This document shows, piece after piece, positions 26,650 through 35,531 of a stretch of DNA of 64,000 nucleotides. Both the position numbers and the translations under genes were made by a program. Positions within the stretch are counted from its first letter, which is position 1, and each line of letters begins with the position of its first letter. A model generated the notes under the pieces. It did no database searches. It saw nothing but the letters and a program-made list of their open reading frames with translations, and was not told the DNA's origin. This DNA comes from an uncultured Litoreibacter sp. (GTDB lineage: Bacteria; Pseudomonadota; Alphaproteobacteria; Rhodobacterales; Rhodobacteraceae): the NCBI GenBank assembly GCA_947504205.1, contig CANNGL010000002.1, positions 902,001-966,000 on the forward strand. Direction: 5' to 3'.

Positions 26650-29493
26650 TTGGGTATTTTTGAATTCACGGGCCATTTTGAGGCTTCAAATCTGTTGTCT
26701 GGAGCGGGCAAGGCCAAGATCCGGATGGTCGAGGCTTCAACTGGAAGCTTTCTCGCTGTTGAGAACAGCATAAGCGGCGAACATAAGCTGTTTGGTCTGA
26801 CAGAGGACCAAGGCGCAACCGTGCTAGGACCAGCGACAGGTTTCAATATCGTCGGGACAGGAACACCAACCGCATCATCAGATCAGAATGCGACGCCTGA
26901 TCACTCTTATATTTGTTTCGATCCTCAGACACAGGGCCTCGGAAGCTTCACCGTTTTGCCGGACGGCACCTTTTCCAGCGTCACTCAATACACCACAACA
27001 CAAGGCCAACCTACCGACGTGGTCAGCGCGACCGTTTGCAACATGGGCGACAAGACACTGCTGATCGTCGCTCAGGCCGAAGGACCTGGCTTGGCATGCT
27101 ACGAAATTGCAAGCGACAACAGCCTTACCTTTCTCGGTCACGACTATCTTTCCGGTACGAATTACAGCGAAGGGATCACTCAGCTGTCGGTGATCGCCTA
27201 TGACGGACAGGACTACGTCGCAAGCTTGTCGATGGGCGGCAACGGGCTGACCATCTTGAAGCCTGAGGCAGATGGCAGCCTCACTGTGATGAGCGAACTG
27301 GGCGAATTTCAAGGTCTCGGATTGAATGCGCCCACGAATTTCGAGACCGTTACACTAGACGATCAAACCTACATTCTACTAAGCGCAACCAACACAAGTT
27401 CGATCAGCGTCGCACGCCTTCTGAACAACGGTTCAATCGTTGAGACTGATCATGTCATAGACTCGCAACAAACCCGCTTCGAAAAACTGGCTGATATCGA
27501 GACGGTTACGGTAAACGGTCGTGTTCTTGTTTTTTCCGCGGGCTCCGATGGCGGCGTGACCGGTATGGAGTTGCTGCCGTCTGGCAGGTTGACCCATATA
27601 TTTAGCACCGATGACACGAACCAGGGAAATTTGGGCAACGTCGTCTCGCTCACCGCGCAGGTTGTGGGCGGTGAAGTTCAGCTATTTGCATTGTCAGAAG
27701 ACTCCGCTCAAATCGCTCAGTACACTTTTGATCTCAATGCGTTCGGTGATAAATATAATGGCTCCGTTGCTAATGATGATCTAGTGGGTGGTCGTCTCAA
27801 CGATCTTTTGAGTGGTGGTTTGGGAGACGACACGTTGCGTGGAGGCGACGGCAACGACACCATACTCGACGGTGACGGTCACGACGTGATGTATGGCGGC
27901 AGCGGTTCGGATGTCTTCGTCATAGACATCGACGATGACACAGACACGATCATGGATTTCAACGTTACGGAAGACTTGCTGGATTTATCCGCTGCGCCTC
28001 AGATCTATTCGGTGGATAGCATCGAGTTTGTGCCCACAGCCAATGGCGCGTTTATGATGATAGGCGATCAGGCACTTCAACTTTTCTCACATGACGGCAA
28101 CTCGATAAATGTGAGTGATTTGCCTTTCTCCAGCTACACAAAGCTCACACACCTCCCCAGCGAAAACGCTTGGTCGGGAGAAATTCTGACAGGCCAAGCC
28201 ACCGATGATTTGCTCATTGGATCAGCAGCCCGTGAGTTGTTTTACGGACAGGAGGGGAATGACCATCTGATCGGGGGTGCCGGGAACGACAGGCAGTTTG
28301 GCGGCGCGGGACATGATCGGCTTGAAGGTGGTTTTGGAAATGATGAACTCACAGGGGATAGCGGGAACGACACGCTGTTTGGCGGTCAAACCGGGGATGA
28401 TCGACTAAGCGGTGGCGATGGTGATGACAAAGCCTTTGGCGAGAACGGGAATGACTATCTTGATCTTGGGGCCGGAGACGATACGGCACGTGGGGGCGAC
28501 GGGCAGGATCAAATCCTGTCCGGCAGCGGCAATGACATATCCTTTGGTGAAAATGGCGAAGACACCATCTGGGGCGGCGACGGGCAGGATTTGTTGTTCG
28601 GAGGGTTAGGCAACGACGCTCTATACGGCGATGCCGATGCGGATCTTCTACAAGGAAATGAGGGCAATGACAGCCTTGATGGCGGCACGGGACATGACCG
28701 TCTGGAGGGTGGTGGCGGCAGCGATGATTTGCGCGGCGGCTTTGGCAACGATCTACTGATAGCTGGCACCGATAGCGATCTCCTCATTGGCGGCGAAGGC
28801 AGCGACACGCTCCACGGAGAAAGCGGAGATGATCATCTCATCGGTGGTAATCAAGATGATCGATTGGACGGTGGCGATGGGAATGATTTGCTCGAAGGCG
28901 GTTTTGGAAATGATGCGATGTTTGGTGATGCCGGCGACGATCGAATGTTTGGCGGACCAGATGGGCAGGACGAGTTGAACGGTGGAGCCGGCGTTGATCG
29001 GATGTACGGGCAGAATGATAACGACACGCTACGCGGCGGCAACGATGATGACTTCCTCTTCGGAGGATCCGGTGACGACAGGCTGGAGGGCGGCGGTAGC
29101 AACGATGTCATGAAAGGCGAAGATGGCAACGATGTCATGCTCGGCGGCACTGGAAGCGACTTCATGTTGGGCGGTAGCGGTAACGATGTTCTACATGGCG
29201 AGAGCGGCAACGACCGCATAGAGGCAGGTGCAGGAATAAACACCGTCTCGGGTGGCAACGGTGTCGATACTTTCGTTTTTGGACCAAGCGACATGGAAAA
29301 CACACGCATCCTCGATTTCCTGTCAGACATGATAGATTTAACGTCCGTCACTTCGATCAACGATTGGGACGATCTGACAGAAAATCATTTGTCAGAGGTG
29401 GGCCCTGATTTACACATCGCATTTGACAACAGTCTGATCATTCTTCAAGGCACCTCGATCAACGAGGTTTCAAAGGAAATGTTTCTGTTCTGA
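26650..29493 (+). CDS. large RTX protein with N-terminal propeller-like domain and internal second RTX module
   Basis: About 947 residues from TTG 26650 (AAGGGG at 26637-26642). GTG 26620 is the alternative start, with poorer ribosome spacing. Residues 1-370 form repeated beta-sheet blades (LGSFTVLPDGTFSSV, LTILKPEADGSLTV, VTGMELLPSGRLTHI), like a lactonase-type beta-propeller. Then comes a short RTX tract and a module IMDFNVTEDLLDLSAA...INVSDLPFS that looks like a terminal secretion unit placed internally. A second, longer RTX tract follows (about 510-860) and a true C-terminal module (MIDLTSVTSINDW ... MFLF). No Sec signal; type I secretion is expected. It lies 150 bases after the serralysin stop, beyond its terminator. 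Possible adhesin, matrix protein or enzyme; unproven. Confidence 0.82.
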   Translation: MGIFEFTGHFEASNLLSGAGKAKIRMVEASTGSFLAVENSISGEHKLFGLTEDQGATVLGPATGFNIVGTGTPTASSDQNATPDHSYICFDPQTQGLGSFTVLPDGTFSSVTQYTTTQGQPTDVVSATVCNMGDKTLLIVAQAEGPGLACYEIASDNSLTFLGHDYLSGTNYSEGITQLSVIAYDGQDYVASLSMGGNGLTILKPEADGSLTVMSELGEFQGLGLNAPTNFETVTLDDQTYILLSATNTSSISVARLLNNGSIVETDHVIDSQQTRFEKLADIETVTVNGRVLVFSAGSDGGVTGMELLPSGRLTHIFSTDDTNQGNLGNVVSLTAQVVGGEVQLFALSEDSAQIAQYTFDLNAFGDKYNGSVANDDLVGGRLNDLLSGGLGDDTLRGGDGNDTILDGDGHDVMYGGSGSDVFVIDIDDDTDTIMDFNVTEDLLDLSAAPQIYSVDSIEFVPTANGAFMMIGDQALQLFSHDGNSINVSDLPFSSYTKLTHLPSENAWSGEILTGQATDDLLIGSAARELFYGQEGNDHLIGGAGNDRQFGGAGHDRLEGGFGNDELTGDSGNDTLFGGQTGDDRLSGGDGDDKAFGENGNDYLDLGAGDDTARGGDGQDQILSGSGNDISFGENGEDTIWGGDGQDLLFGGLGNDALYGDADADLLQGNEGNDSLDGGTGHDRLEGGGGSDDLRGGFGNDLLIAGTDSDLLIGGEGSDTLHGESGDDHLIGGNQDDRLDGGDGNDLLEGGFGNDAMFGDAGDDRMFGGPDGQDELNGGAGVDRMYGQNDNDTLRGGNDDDFLFGGSGDDRLEGGGSNDVMKGEDGNDVMLGGTGSDFMLGGSGNDVLHGESGNDRIEAGAGINTVSGGNGVDTFVFGPSDMENTRILDFLSDMIDLTSVTSINDWDDLTENHLSEVGPDLHIAFDNSLIILQGTSINEVSKEMFLF
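28200..29240 (+). repeat. in-gene RTX nonapeptide repeat tract
   Basis: A second 27-base-periodic coding repeat with GGxGxD units, inside the large RTX gene. Homologous in kind to the tract at 25380-26270. Confidence 0.8.
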
Positions 29494-29501
29494 AGGCAGG
29501 T

Positions 29502-30161
29502 TTAGGCCGCTGCAAGAAGTTTTCGATAGGCCGCTATCGCCTGATTAACGTCTTCGAAATAACTTAGCACTCCTTGTTCCAGCAACATGCCCGACTCGCA
29601 GATACGCGACAGCAACTCCAGTGAGTGAGACACCACAATCGCGCCGGCACCAGACATACGATCGTTAAAGACTTCTTCACTTTTGCGTCTGAAATCAGCG
29701 TCTCCGACAGACGTCACCTCATCAACAAGATAGGTGTCAAAGTGGATACCCATGGAGGCCCCAAATGCTAATCTGGACCTCATACCAGACGAATATGTCC
29801 GGAAAGGCATATGAAAATGGGGGCCCAGCTCTGCAAAATCCTCCACGTAGTCGATCAAGTCATCGGTATCGACACCATAGATTCGCGCGATGAAGCGAAC
29901 ATTTTGAGCCCCTGTCAGCTCACCATGGAAGCTTCCGGCAAATCCGACCGGCCAGCTAATTGTACCGTTCGATTTTACCACTCCGCTGTCGGGATTGTCG
30001 GTCCCGGCAATCATGCGCAGCAACGATGACTTTCCAGCGCCATTCCGCCCAACCAGCGCGATAGACTTATGCGAAGGCAAAACCATCGATACGCTGTCGG
30101 TGATAATCTTCTTCTGACCAGACGCAAAATACGACTTTTGCAGATCAATAAGCTCGATCAT
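29502..30161 (-). CDS. capsule/polysaccharide ABC exporter ATPase (KpsT-like)
   Basis: 219 residues. Walker A VGRNGAGKSS is at about 37-46 (Lys44), the signature is the YSSGMRSRLAF variant used by KpsT/Wzt ATPases, and Walker B is YLVDEVTSVGD, followed by SHSLE with the switch His. There is no C-terminal glycan-binding domain, so it belongs to the KpsT rather than the Wzt-O9a class. It powers export of a lipid-linked polysaccharide across the inner membrane with the KpsM-like permease (31457-32257). It lies three bases after the KpsE-like gene, so they form one operon, but KpsM is on the other strand. Confidence 0.93.
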   Translation of the reverse strand: MIELIDLQKSYFASGQKKIITDSVSMVLPSHKSIALVGRNGAGKSSLLRMIAGTDNPDSGVVKSNGTISWPVGFAGSFHGELTGAQNVRFIARIYGVDTDDLIDYVEDFAELGPHFHMPFRTYSSGMRSRLAFGASMGIHFDTYLVDEVTSVGDADFRRKSEEVFNDRMSGAGAIVVSHSLELLSRICESGMLLEQGVLSYFEDVNQAIAAYRKLLAAA

Positions 30162-30164
30162 CTA

Positions 30165-31340
30165 CTACCTGCGATCCTTGATGCTGTAATAAATCAGGCT
30201 GAGAACACTCCAACCCAAGAAGCAAAGCGCAAACACCAAACCAGTCGTAAAGTAGCGCCTTGGAAACTGTGCAGCTTCAGCAAGTGTTGGTTGAATATGA
30301 GCTGCCAGATATCTGCTCTGTCGTTCTGCCTCGGCCAGCTTGCTTTCGTAAGAACTCCGCGCCGCCAGATATGCCTCCTGCGCGAAGGTCAGATCGACCG
30401 AAAGACGCTCGAATTCACTTACAAGATTGGTAAATGTCTGCCCGCTGACGCCTTCTCCACCTGTCCCAAACTTGCGGCGCTCGTCTTGAATGCGCTCTTC
30501 AATGACTTGGATTTTTCGTTCCGCCTGAGACACTCGTGGGTCAGATTCCCGCGTGGTCTCCCGCAACAAATCTAGCTCGATCAAGGCATCTGAGTATTGC
30601 TGTTGCAAAGCGTTCAAAAGGCCGCTCTGAACACCAAGCTCCATGTCGGGATCAATAATGTTATTCACAGCGCGAAACTCTGTCAGAGAGCGCCTGATAT
30701 CCCGTAAGGCGGACTGTGCATTTTGTAGTTCATCACGCGCGTACTTGGTTGTATCTGCTCGCGCAATTTCAGTTAACTCATTGATAAGTTGAGTGCTTTC
30801 ATCAAGAATCGCCTGTGCGATCATCTTGGCTTCGTCGGGTGAAAAAGCTTTTACACGAATCTCTATCATGCCGTTGCCGGCATCATAGAAAATCGTGACC
30901 ATCCTGTTCCAATACTTCACTAAGTCTTCGATTGTTCCATCGGGATCATAACGGAAAACGACATCATTTTGCGGCCTTGAATAGAGCGATTTCAGATCAA
31001 GATCGCTGTCGACTTTCTGGACCAGTTGCTGGCTCTGAATATACTCATACAGGATGTCGGTGTCCGACGAACTGCCCGTCGATAAACCGCCCAGGCCGCC
31101 CAAAAGTTCGACGGCGGACTGTTGATCCTCGGCCCGCACTGAAAATGCGAGGGTCGAGGCGTACTGATCTTCGGCTCTTATGACGAGATATCCGAGCGTA
31201 AATATTGTCGGCAACAAAACCAAAGCAACGAAGCTCATCAGCAAACCAAAATGTCTTCGTCGAGCGCGTGCCGGACGCGCAACTGGACGAAACACGCGGC
31301 GCTGCCCGGCTTCTGGTTTTATTGGAACAGTTTGTTGCAT
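30165..31340 (-). CDS. KpsE-like inner-membrane capsule export protein (PCP-3 family)
   Basis: 391 residues from ATG 31340, chosen because GGAGG stands just before it; an upstream in-frame start at 31427 has none. A basic cytoplasmic tail (RPARARRRH) is followed by TM1 (about 32-52), a long periplasmic coiled coil (about 170-340, ARDELQNAQSALRDIRRSL) and TM2 near 365-385 (TTGLVFALCFLGWSVLSLI). This is the KpsE/CtrB/BexC adaptor that joins the ABC exporter to the outer-membrane channel. It overlaps nothing, is cotranscribed with KpsT, and is divergent from KpsM across 116 bases. Confidence 0.9.
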   Translation of the reverse strand: MQQTVPIKPEAGQRRVFRPVARPARARRRHFGLLMSFVALVLLPTIFTLGYLVIRAEDQYASTLAFSVRAEDQQSAVELLGGLGGLSTGSSSDTDILYEYIQSQQLVQKVDSDLDLKSLYSRPQNDVVFRYDPDGTIEDLVKYWNRMVTIFYDAGNGMIEIRVKAFSPDEAKMIAQAILDESTQLINELTEIARADTTKYARDELQNAQSALRDIRRSLTEFRAVNNIIDPDMELGVQSGLLNALQQQYSDALIELDLLRETTRESDPRVSQAERKIQVIEERIQDERRKFGTGGEGVSGQTFTNLVSEFERLSVDLTFAQEAYLAARSSYESKLAEAERQSRYLAAHIQPTLAEAAQFPRRYFTTGLVFALCFLGWSVLSLIYYSIKDRR

Positions 31341-31456
31341 TGGCCTCCAGACGACGAAACGATCAGGTCCAGCGATCGACAGATTATGATTAGTTGGGAG
31401 ATTTGCCAACAGATCGCGGACAGGCAATAAACGGACATGGCTTTTGGGGCACTCAG

Positions 31457-32257
31457 ATGAACCACCTCCGGGCGGCGCAGAATAGATCGGATCGGTTTAA
31501 GACCATCCGCGTGATCTCTGCTTTGGTTCTGCGCGAAATGGCAACAACTTATGGTCGTTCCGCGTTTGGGTACACTTGGGCTGTCATCGAACCTGTGGCC
31601 GCCATCACGATACTATCGGTGGTTATGTCGCTTGCGTTTGCCTCTCCTCCGATTGGTACAAGTTTTGTTCTGTTTTATGCGACCGGATATCTACCGTTCA
31701 TGCTCTACATGGACGTCGCCAATAAGATGATGGTTGCGTTAAAATTCTCGAAACCTTTGCTGACCTACCCGCGTGTCACGTTTGCAGACGCTCTATTGGC
31801 CCGCTTCCTGTTGAATGTGCTGACGCATTATCTGGTATTCGCTATCTTTATGATCGGTCTGAGAGTGCTGCTTGATATAAACGGGGCAGTGAACTTTGGG
31901 GCTGTTCTCGCAGCCCTTTTCCTTGCTTCTCTGCTAGGTCTAGGCATTGGTACGTTGAACTGCGTAATCACCTCCCTGCTGCCATCGTGGGAGCGGGTCT
32001 GGAGTATCCTAAATCGACCGTTATTTATCATTTCCGCGATCTTGTTCATGTTTGAGGACGTGCCTGAGAAGTTCCGTGACATCCTTTGGTTCAATCCAAT
32101 TGTGCACTTTATTGGCCTGATGCGGGCAGGCTTTTACCCGACATATGACGGTAGGTATATTTCCGCCGCTTACGTGGTAATTTGCGCGCTGGTTTGTCTG
32201 GCTGCAGGATTGATCTTACTCAGAAAGTTCCACCAAAAAATTATGAGAGACACCTGA
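31457..32257 (+). CDS. capsule/polysaccharide ABC exporter permease (KpsM-like)
   Basis: 266 residues from ATG 31457 (MNHLRAAQNRSDR). Six hydrophobic helices follow a cytoplasmic N-terminus with LVLREMATTYGRSAFGYTWAVIEP, the ABC-2 exporter motif of KpsM/Wzm. RDILWFNPIVHFIGLMRAGFYP near the C-terminus is also typical. It is the membrane channel for the KpsT ATPase encoded convergently on the other side of KpsE. Orientation away from KpsE/KpsT is unusual; the shared 116-base region may hold divergent promoters. Confidence 0.92.
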   Translation: MNHLRAAQNRSDRFKTIRVISALVLREMATTYGRSAFGYTWAVIEPVAAITILSVVMSLAFASPPIGTSFVLFYATGYLPFMLYMDVANKMMVALKFSKPLLTYPRVTFADALLARFLLNVLTHYLVFAIFMIGLRVLLDINGAVNFGAVLAALFLASLLGLGIGTLNCVITSLLPSWERVWSILNRPLFIISAILFMFEDVPEKFRDILWFNPIVHFIGLMRAGFYPTYDGRYISAAYVVICALVCLAAGLILLRKFHQKIMRDT

Positions 32258-32475
32258 TTCGCCGCAGCACGCCCCAAAATTACCCCAAATTTCAGCTTGT
32301 TAACTAACCTTTGAAAGTCAATGAGGTATCAGGGCGCCTCAAATCCGGTTATTGTTGCCAGAATGTCAACGACCTTACGTCAACTATGTCATTTTCTGGA
32401 CGTCGCGGCTGAACTGTAGTATCAACATCTCGAAGAGGTGGGAATTATCCTGTGTGTTAGGAAAGAAACGGTAAC

Positions 32476-33123
32476 ATGTTACTAAAAAGTGTACTGACGG
32501 CCTTCGCGATTAGTCTCGTAGCGACCGTAGCAAACTCAGCAACCTACAATATCAGTCTGATCCTTGATGGAAATGTAAAGCAGTTTCCTAATGATAACGG
32601 CTCAAGCTCGATGTCGGTGCTTGGAACAATTACAACAACCAAAGACACTGGAATGCTCTCGGTAGACGACATTTCCGGGTGGTCGTTGACCGTGAGCGAT
32701 GGCGATACAACTCGTACAACCTCCAATAGCAATGGTGGTCGCTTCAACGGCGCAACAAACAGCTTTTACGTGAACAACGGCGAACTTTACAGTGCTGGCT
32801 TCTGGGTAGGCACATGGGCGTTTAACAACGGCGTCTGGGACACGACATCCGTTAAGTTCAACATTGGCGACGCTGCGGGTAGACTCGCTGCCGAAGCCGT
32901 AGATGTTAGTGGCGGACAACGCCTGGCCGGTGTTGTTGGATACAGCGCGCCAATTGATGGCGATGTACTTCTCGGCGTTGGTCAGCAAGGCTTCCTGCGT
33001 ATTGGCGCAGCGCGTATCTCGGACACTGATCTTGATGATCCATCGCCCGTACCACTGCCCGCTTCTGCACTTCTGTTGCTGGCTGGTTTGGGCTTCTATG
33101 CCGGCACGAAGCGCCGCGCTTAA
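32476..33123 (+). CDS. VPLPA-CTERM sorting-domain protein of unknown function
   Basis: 215 residues. The signal peptide is about 1-21 (VANSA-T). The mature region is rich in Ser, Thr, Gly and Asn with beta-strand character (FNGATNSFYVNNGELYSAG, VWDTTSVKFNIGDAAG) and no known enzyme motif. The C-terminus VPLPASALLLLAGLGFYAGTK ends with RRA, a textbook VPLPA sorting signal for exosortase XrtD at 38259-39872. It is therefore exported by Sec and processed at the inner membrane. AGGAAAG precedes ATG. Its own 218-base leader and strong terminator make it a single-gene unit that could be abundantly expressed. It may be a structural matrix protein. Confidence 0.88.
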   Translation: MLLKSVLTAFAISLVATVANSATYNISLILDGNVKQFPNDNGSSSMSVLGTITTTKDTGMLSVDDISGWSLTVSDGDTTRTTSNSNGGRFNGATNSFYVNNGELYSAGFWVGTWAFNNGVWDTTSVKFNIGDAAGRLAAEAVDVSGGQRLAGVVGYSAPIDGDVLLGVGQQGFLRIGAARISDTDLDDPSPVPLPASALLLLAGLGFYAGTKRRA

Positions 33124-33145
33124 GTCTCAAAAATACCAAAACGGT

Positions 33146-33184
33146 AAAAAATGGCCCACGCATTGTCGGGGCCATTTTTTTTTT
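33146..33184 (+). terminator. Rho-independent terminator of the VPLPA protein gene
   Basis: AAAAAATGGCCC 33146-33157 and GGGCCATTTTTT 33168-33179 form a 12-bp stem with a 10-base loop, running into a T-run of ten. Confidence 0.93.
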
Positions 33185-33298
33185 GCGGCTTATTGTCTAT
33201 TAGATCAACGGACATAAGACCGTCTTTAACCTTTGCGCGACTGGACCTACGTCGCCCAGAGACACTCTAGCGGTTGCGACTAAGGGACGGGAACGGCT

Positions 33299-34570
33299 TT
33301 GCTCAGAATTATCCGCGCATTTATCATTCTTCTGCTTTCGCCATCGGTCCGAATTTACATCGGTTTCTTGTCTTTCAAGAATCGCCTTAAGACACTTGGC
33401 AAACCGACCAAGAAGCACTTTGAAAAATCCTATGACGGTCAGAATATCATGGTTCTGGCTTTGTATCAGAAGGGTCGCCTACGCCCCGACACAGTACGTT
33501 TGCTACAACATGCAAAAACCCAAAATATCTACGTTATTGCGGTTAACACTCTAAAACTTAAAGATCCGGACAGCATCACAGACTTGGTTGATTGCTATTA
33601 TGAAAAGCCAAATTTCGGGCGAGACTTTAGCAGCTACCAAACTGGCTTTTTACATGTGTTCAACAATCGCATGCATGAAAGCTGCCCCCGCCTGATGATG
33701 ATAAACGACAGCATCTTTTTCAGCGATGAACGTATGCCGAAGTTTTTGCAGGATATGATGGACACCAAATACGAAGTTCTTGGCAGTACCGAGAACTTCG
33801 ATATCGAATATCATCTGGGCTCTTTTTGCATCGCGATGAGCCAATCAATTCTGCGACATCCGAAGTTCCAGCGCTACTGGCGATCTTACAGACTTAGTGA
33901 CGTGCGACCCACGGTGATAAAGAGGGGCGAGCTAGCGCTTTCAAAGCTGCTCAAAAGCGTGATGCAAAACCCGAGCGAACTGACTGCTCTCTACAGTGCG
34001 CACCGATTTTTCGAGACAGTTGAACCTGACGAAAAGATGATTGATTTCGTAATTCGGAACGCCCGCGCATCGGGTGTATTTGCGTGGAAACGTGTAGACC
34101 CCCGACAGATCGCAAAAAGCTATCGGGAGTCGTATCTGGAAGGCCTTCTCGACCGCGAAGAAGAGACACAGATCTCCTTAGATATCGCCGACACGGATCA
34201 GCTCAAAAACTGGCAACTTCGGTCACTCAAGGATATCGAAACCTACTTAACCGACTCGCTGTTGGTTGGGGGGCAGAAGATCGACAAATTGGCGCTTCAC
34301 GAGGCTGCGTTGAAAGAGATTATCGAAAGCTTCATGTCGGGCAGCCAAATTCATCAGAACGCAGCGGTGCTTCTGAACATGGGCTTGCCTATCGTGAAGT
34401 TGGATGGCCTTTATCGCGGCATATTCGATATGTCAGATGTCTACCGAGTGACGCAGCTTTTGCCCGAAGAAGAGGGCATGGAACTGCGCGCTTTGCTCAT
34501 GTCGCGCCCATATGGTCGCCGGTATTATGTCGGTTGGCGTCAGGTCGCATTCGAACGCGGTTATATATGA
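33299..34570 (+). CDS. RgpF-like rhamnan synthesis protein
   Basis: 423 residues from TTG 33299 with GGGACGGGAA upstream. The motifs NFGRDFSSYQTGF, MINDSIFFSD and HLGSFCIAMSQSIL are the conserved core of the RgpF family, linked to rhamnose-glucose or rhamnan polymers. The N-terminal hydrophobic stretch (about 4-20) suggests membrane contact; the C-terminal ~150 residues are unrelated to known domains. Followed after 25 bases by a GT2 enzyme, probably one operon. With rmlABCD in the same region it supports a rhamnose-containing surface glycan. Confidence 0.82.
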   Translation: MLRIIRAFIILLLSPSVRIYIGFLSFKNRLKTLGKPTKKHFEKSYDGQNIMVLALYQKGRLRPDTVRLLQHAKTQNIYVIAVNTLKLKDPDSITDLVDCYYEKPNFGRDFSSYQTGFLHVFNNRMHESCPRLMMINDSIFFSDERMPKFLQDMMDTKYEVLGSTENFDIEYHLGSFCIAMSQSILRHPKFQRYWRSYRLSDVRPTVIKRGELALSKLLKSVMQNPSELTALYSAHRFFETVEPDEKMIDFVIRNARASGVFAWKRVDPRQIAKSYRESYLEGLLDREEETQISLDIADTDQLKNWQLRSLKDIETYLTDSLLVGGQKIDKLALHEAALKEIIESFMSGSQIHQNAAVLLNMGLPIVKLDGLYRGIFDMSDVYRVTQLLPEEEGMELRALLMSRPYGRRYYVGWRQVAFERGYI

Positions 34571-34595
34571 TTGCCTCTAGCGGATTTTGATCACA

Positions 34596-35528
34596 ATGGC
34601 TCCGGCGATTGCCACAGCAAAAACCCCAATGGTCACCGTCGTTATGGGCACCTATAACGGGGCCGTCTATCTCCGCGAACAACTTGATACGATCCTGGAA
34701 CAAACGGTGAGACCACAATCAATATTGGTTGGTGACGATGGATCAACCGATAAGAGCCGGGACATCATCGCCTCCTACGGTGCTCCGGTGCAATTGATAG
34801 AGGGACCGCGGCAAGGCTATGCCGCGAACTATCTCAACCTGCTAACGCGTGTGCCCGTCAATACTGACTATGTTGCGATTTCTGACCAAGACGATCATTG
34901 GTTGCCCCATAAGCTTGAACGCGCGATCCAACTACTTTCGTCCAAGGCTGATGGTGACTCAGCTTTATACGGCAGCCAGAGTTGGGTCTGCGATGCGCAT
35001 CTATCGGATCGAAAACTATCGCGGAAAGTAAGTGCGAAAGCGGTTGGCTTTCGACATGCGCTTACCCAGAATTTTGCTGGTGGGAACACCTATGTGCTCA
35101 ACAATCAGGCGCTGCGCTTGGTCCAATCCGCAGATGTTACACCGCCTTCTGTTCATGACTGGTGGCTATATCTGTTGATCTCCGGCGCCGGTGGCAAGGT
35201 GATCTATGATGAAGCGCCAAACCTACTCTATCGCCAACACAGTACTAACCTGATCGGTGCAAATGATCGTCTGAATTCGCACGTCAAACGAACACAAGAT
35301 ATGTTGAGCGGTGTCTATCGCTCATGGAATTCTGAAAACCTGAGAGCGCTTAGCCAAATTAAGAACCGCCTGACACCAGATGCACGTTCGCTGCTGCAAC
35401 TGGTCAACGAACGCAGAGACGGCCGCTTTATAAGCAGGCTCAGCCTGATGACGCGGAACAGAATTTACCGACAAAGCGCGATCGGACAAATAGGCTTGGC
35501 TCTATCACTCATGCTCAAGAAATACTGA
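34596..35528 (+). CDS. family 2 glycosyltransferase
   Basis: 310 residues from ATG 34596. GT-A fold: VTVVMGTYNGAVYLREQLDT, ILVGDDGSTDKSRDI, then ISDQDDHWLPHKLE with the DxD-like site, and AGGNTYVLNNQAL plus VHDWWLYLLISG, which are typical of rhamnosyl- and related transferases. YRQHSTNLIGA is a conserved end block. Cytoplasmic enzyme adding a sugar to a lipid-linked glycan; donor unknown, possibly dTDP-rhamnose. It follows the RgpF-like gene and is convergent with the KpsD/Wza-like gene, with three bases between. Confidence 0.88.
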   Translation: MAPAIATAKTPMVTVVMGTYNGAVYLREQLDTILEQTVRPQSILVGDDGSTDKSRDIIASYGAPVQLIEGPRQGYAANYLNLLTRVPVNTDYVAISDQDDHWLPHKLERAIQLLSSKADGDSALYGSQSWVCDAHLSDRKLSRKVSAKAVGFRHALTQNFAGGNTYVLNNQALRLVQSADVTPPSVHDWWLYLLISGAGGKVIYDEAPNLLYRQHSTNLIGANDRLNSHVKRTQDMLSGVYRSWNSENLRALSQIKNRLTPDARSLLQLVNERRDGRFISRLSLMTRNRIYRQSAIGQIGLALSLMLKKY

Positions 35529-35531
35529 GTT

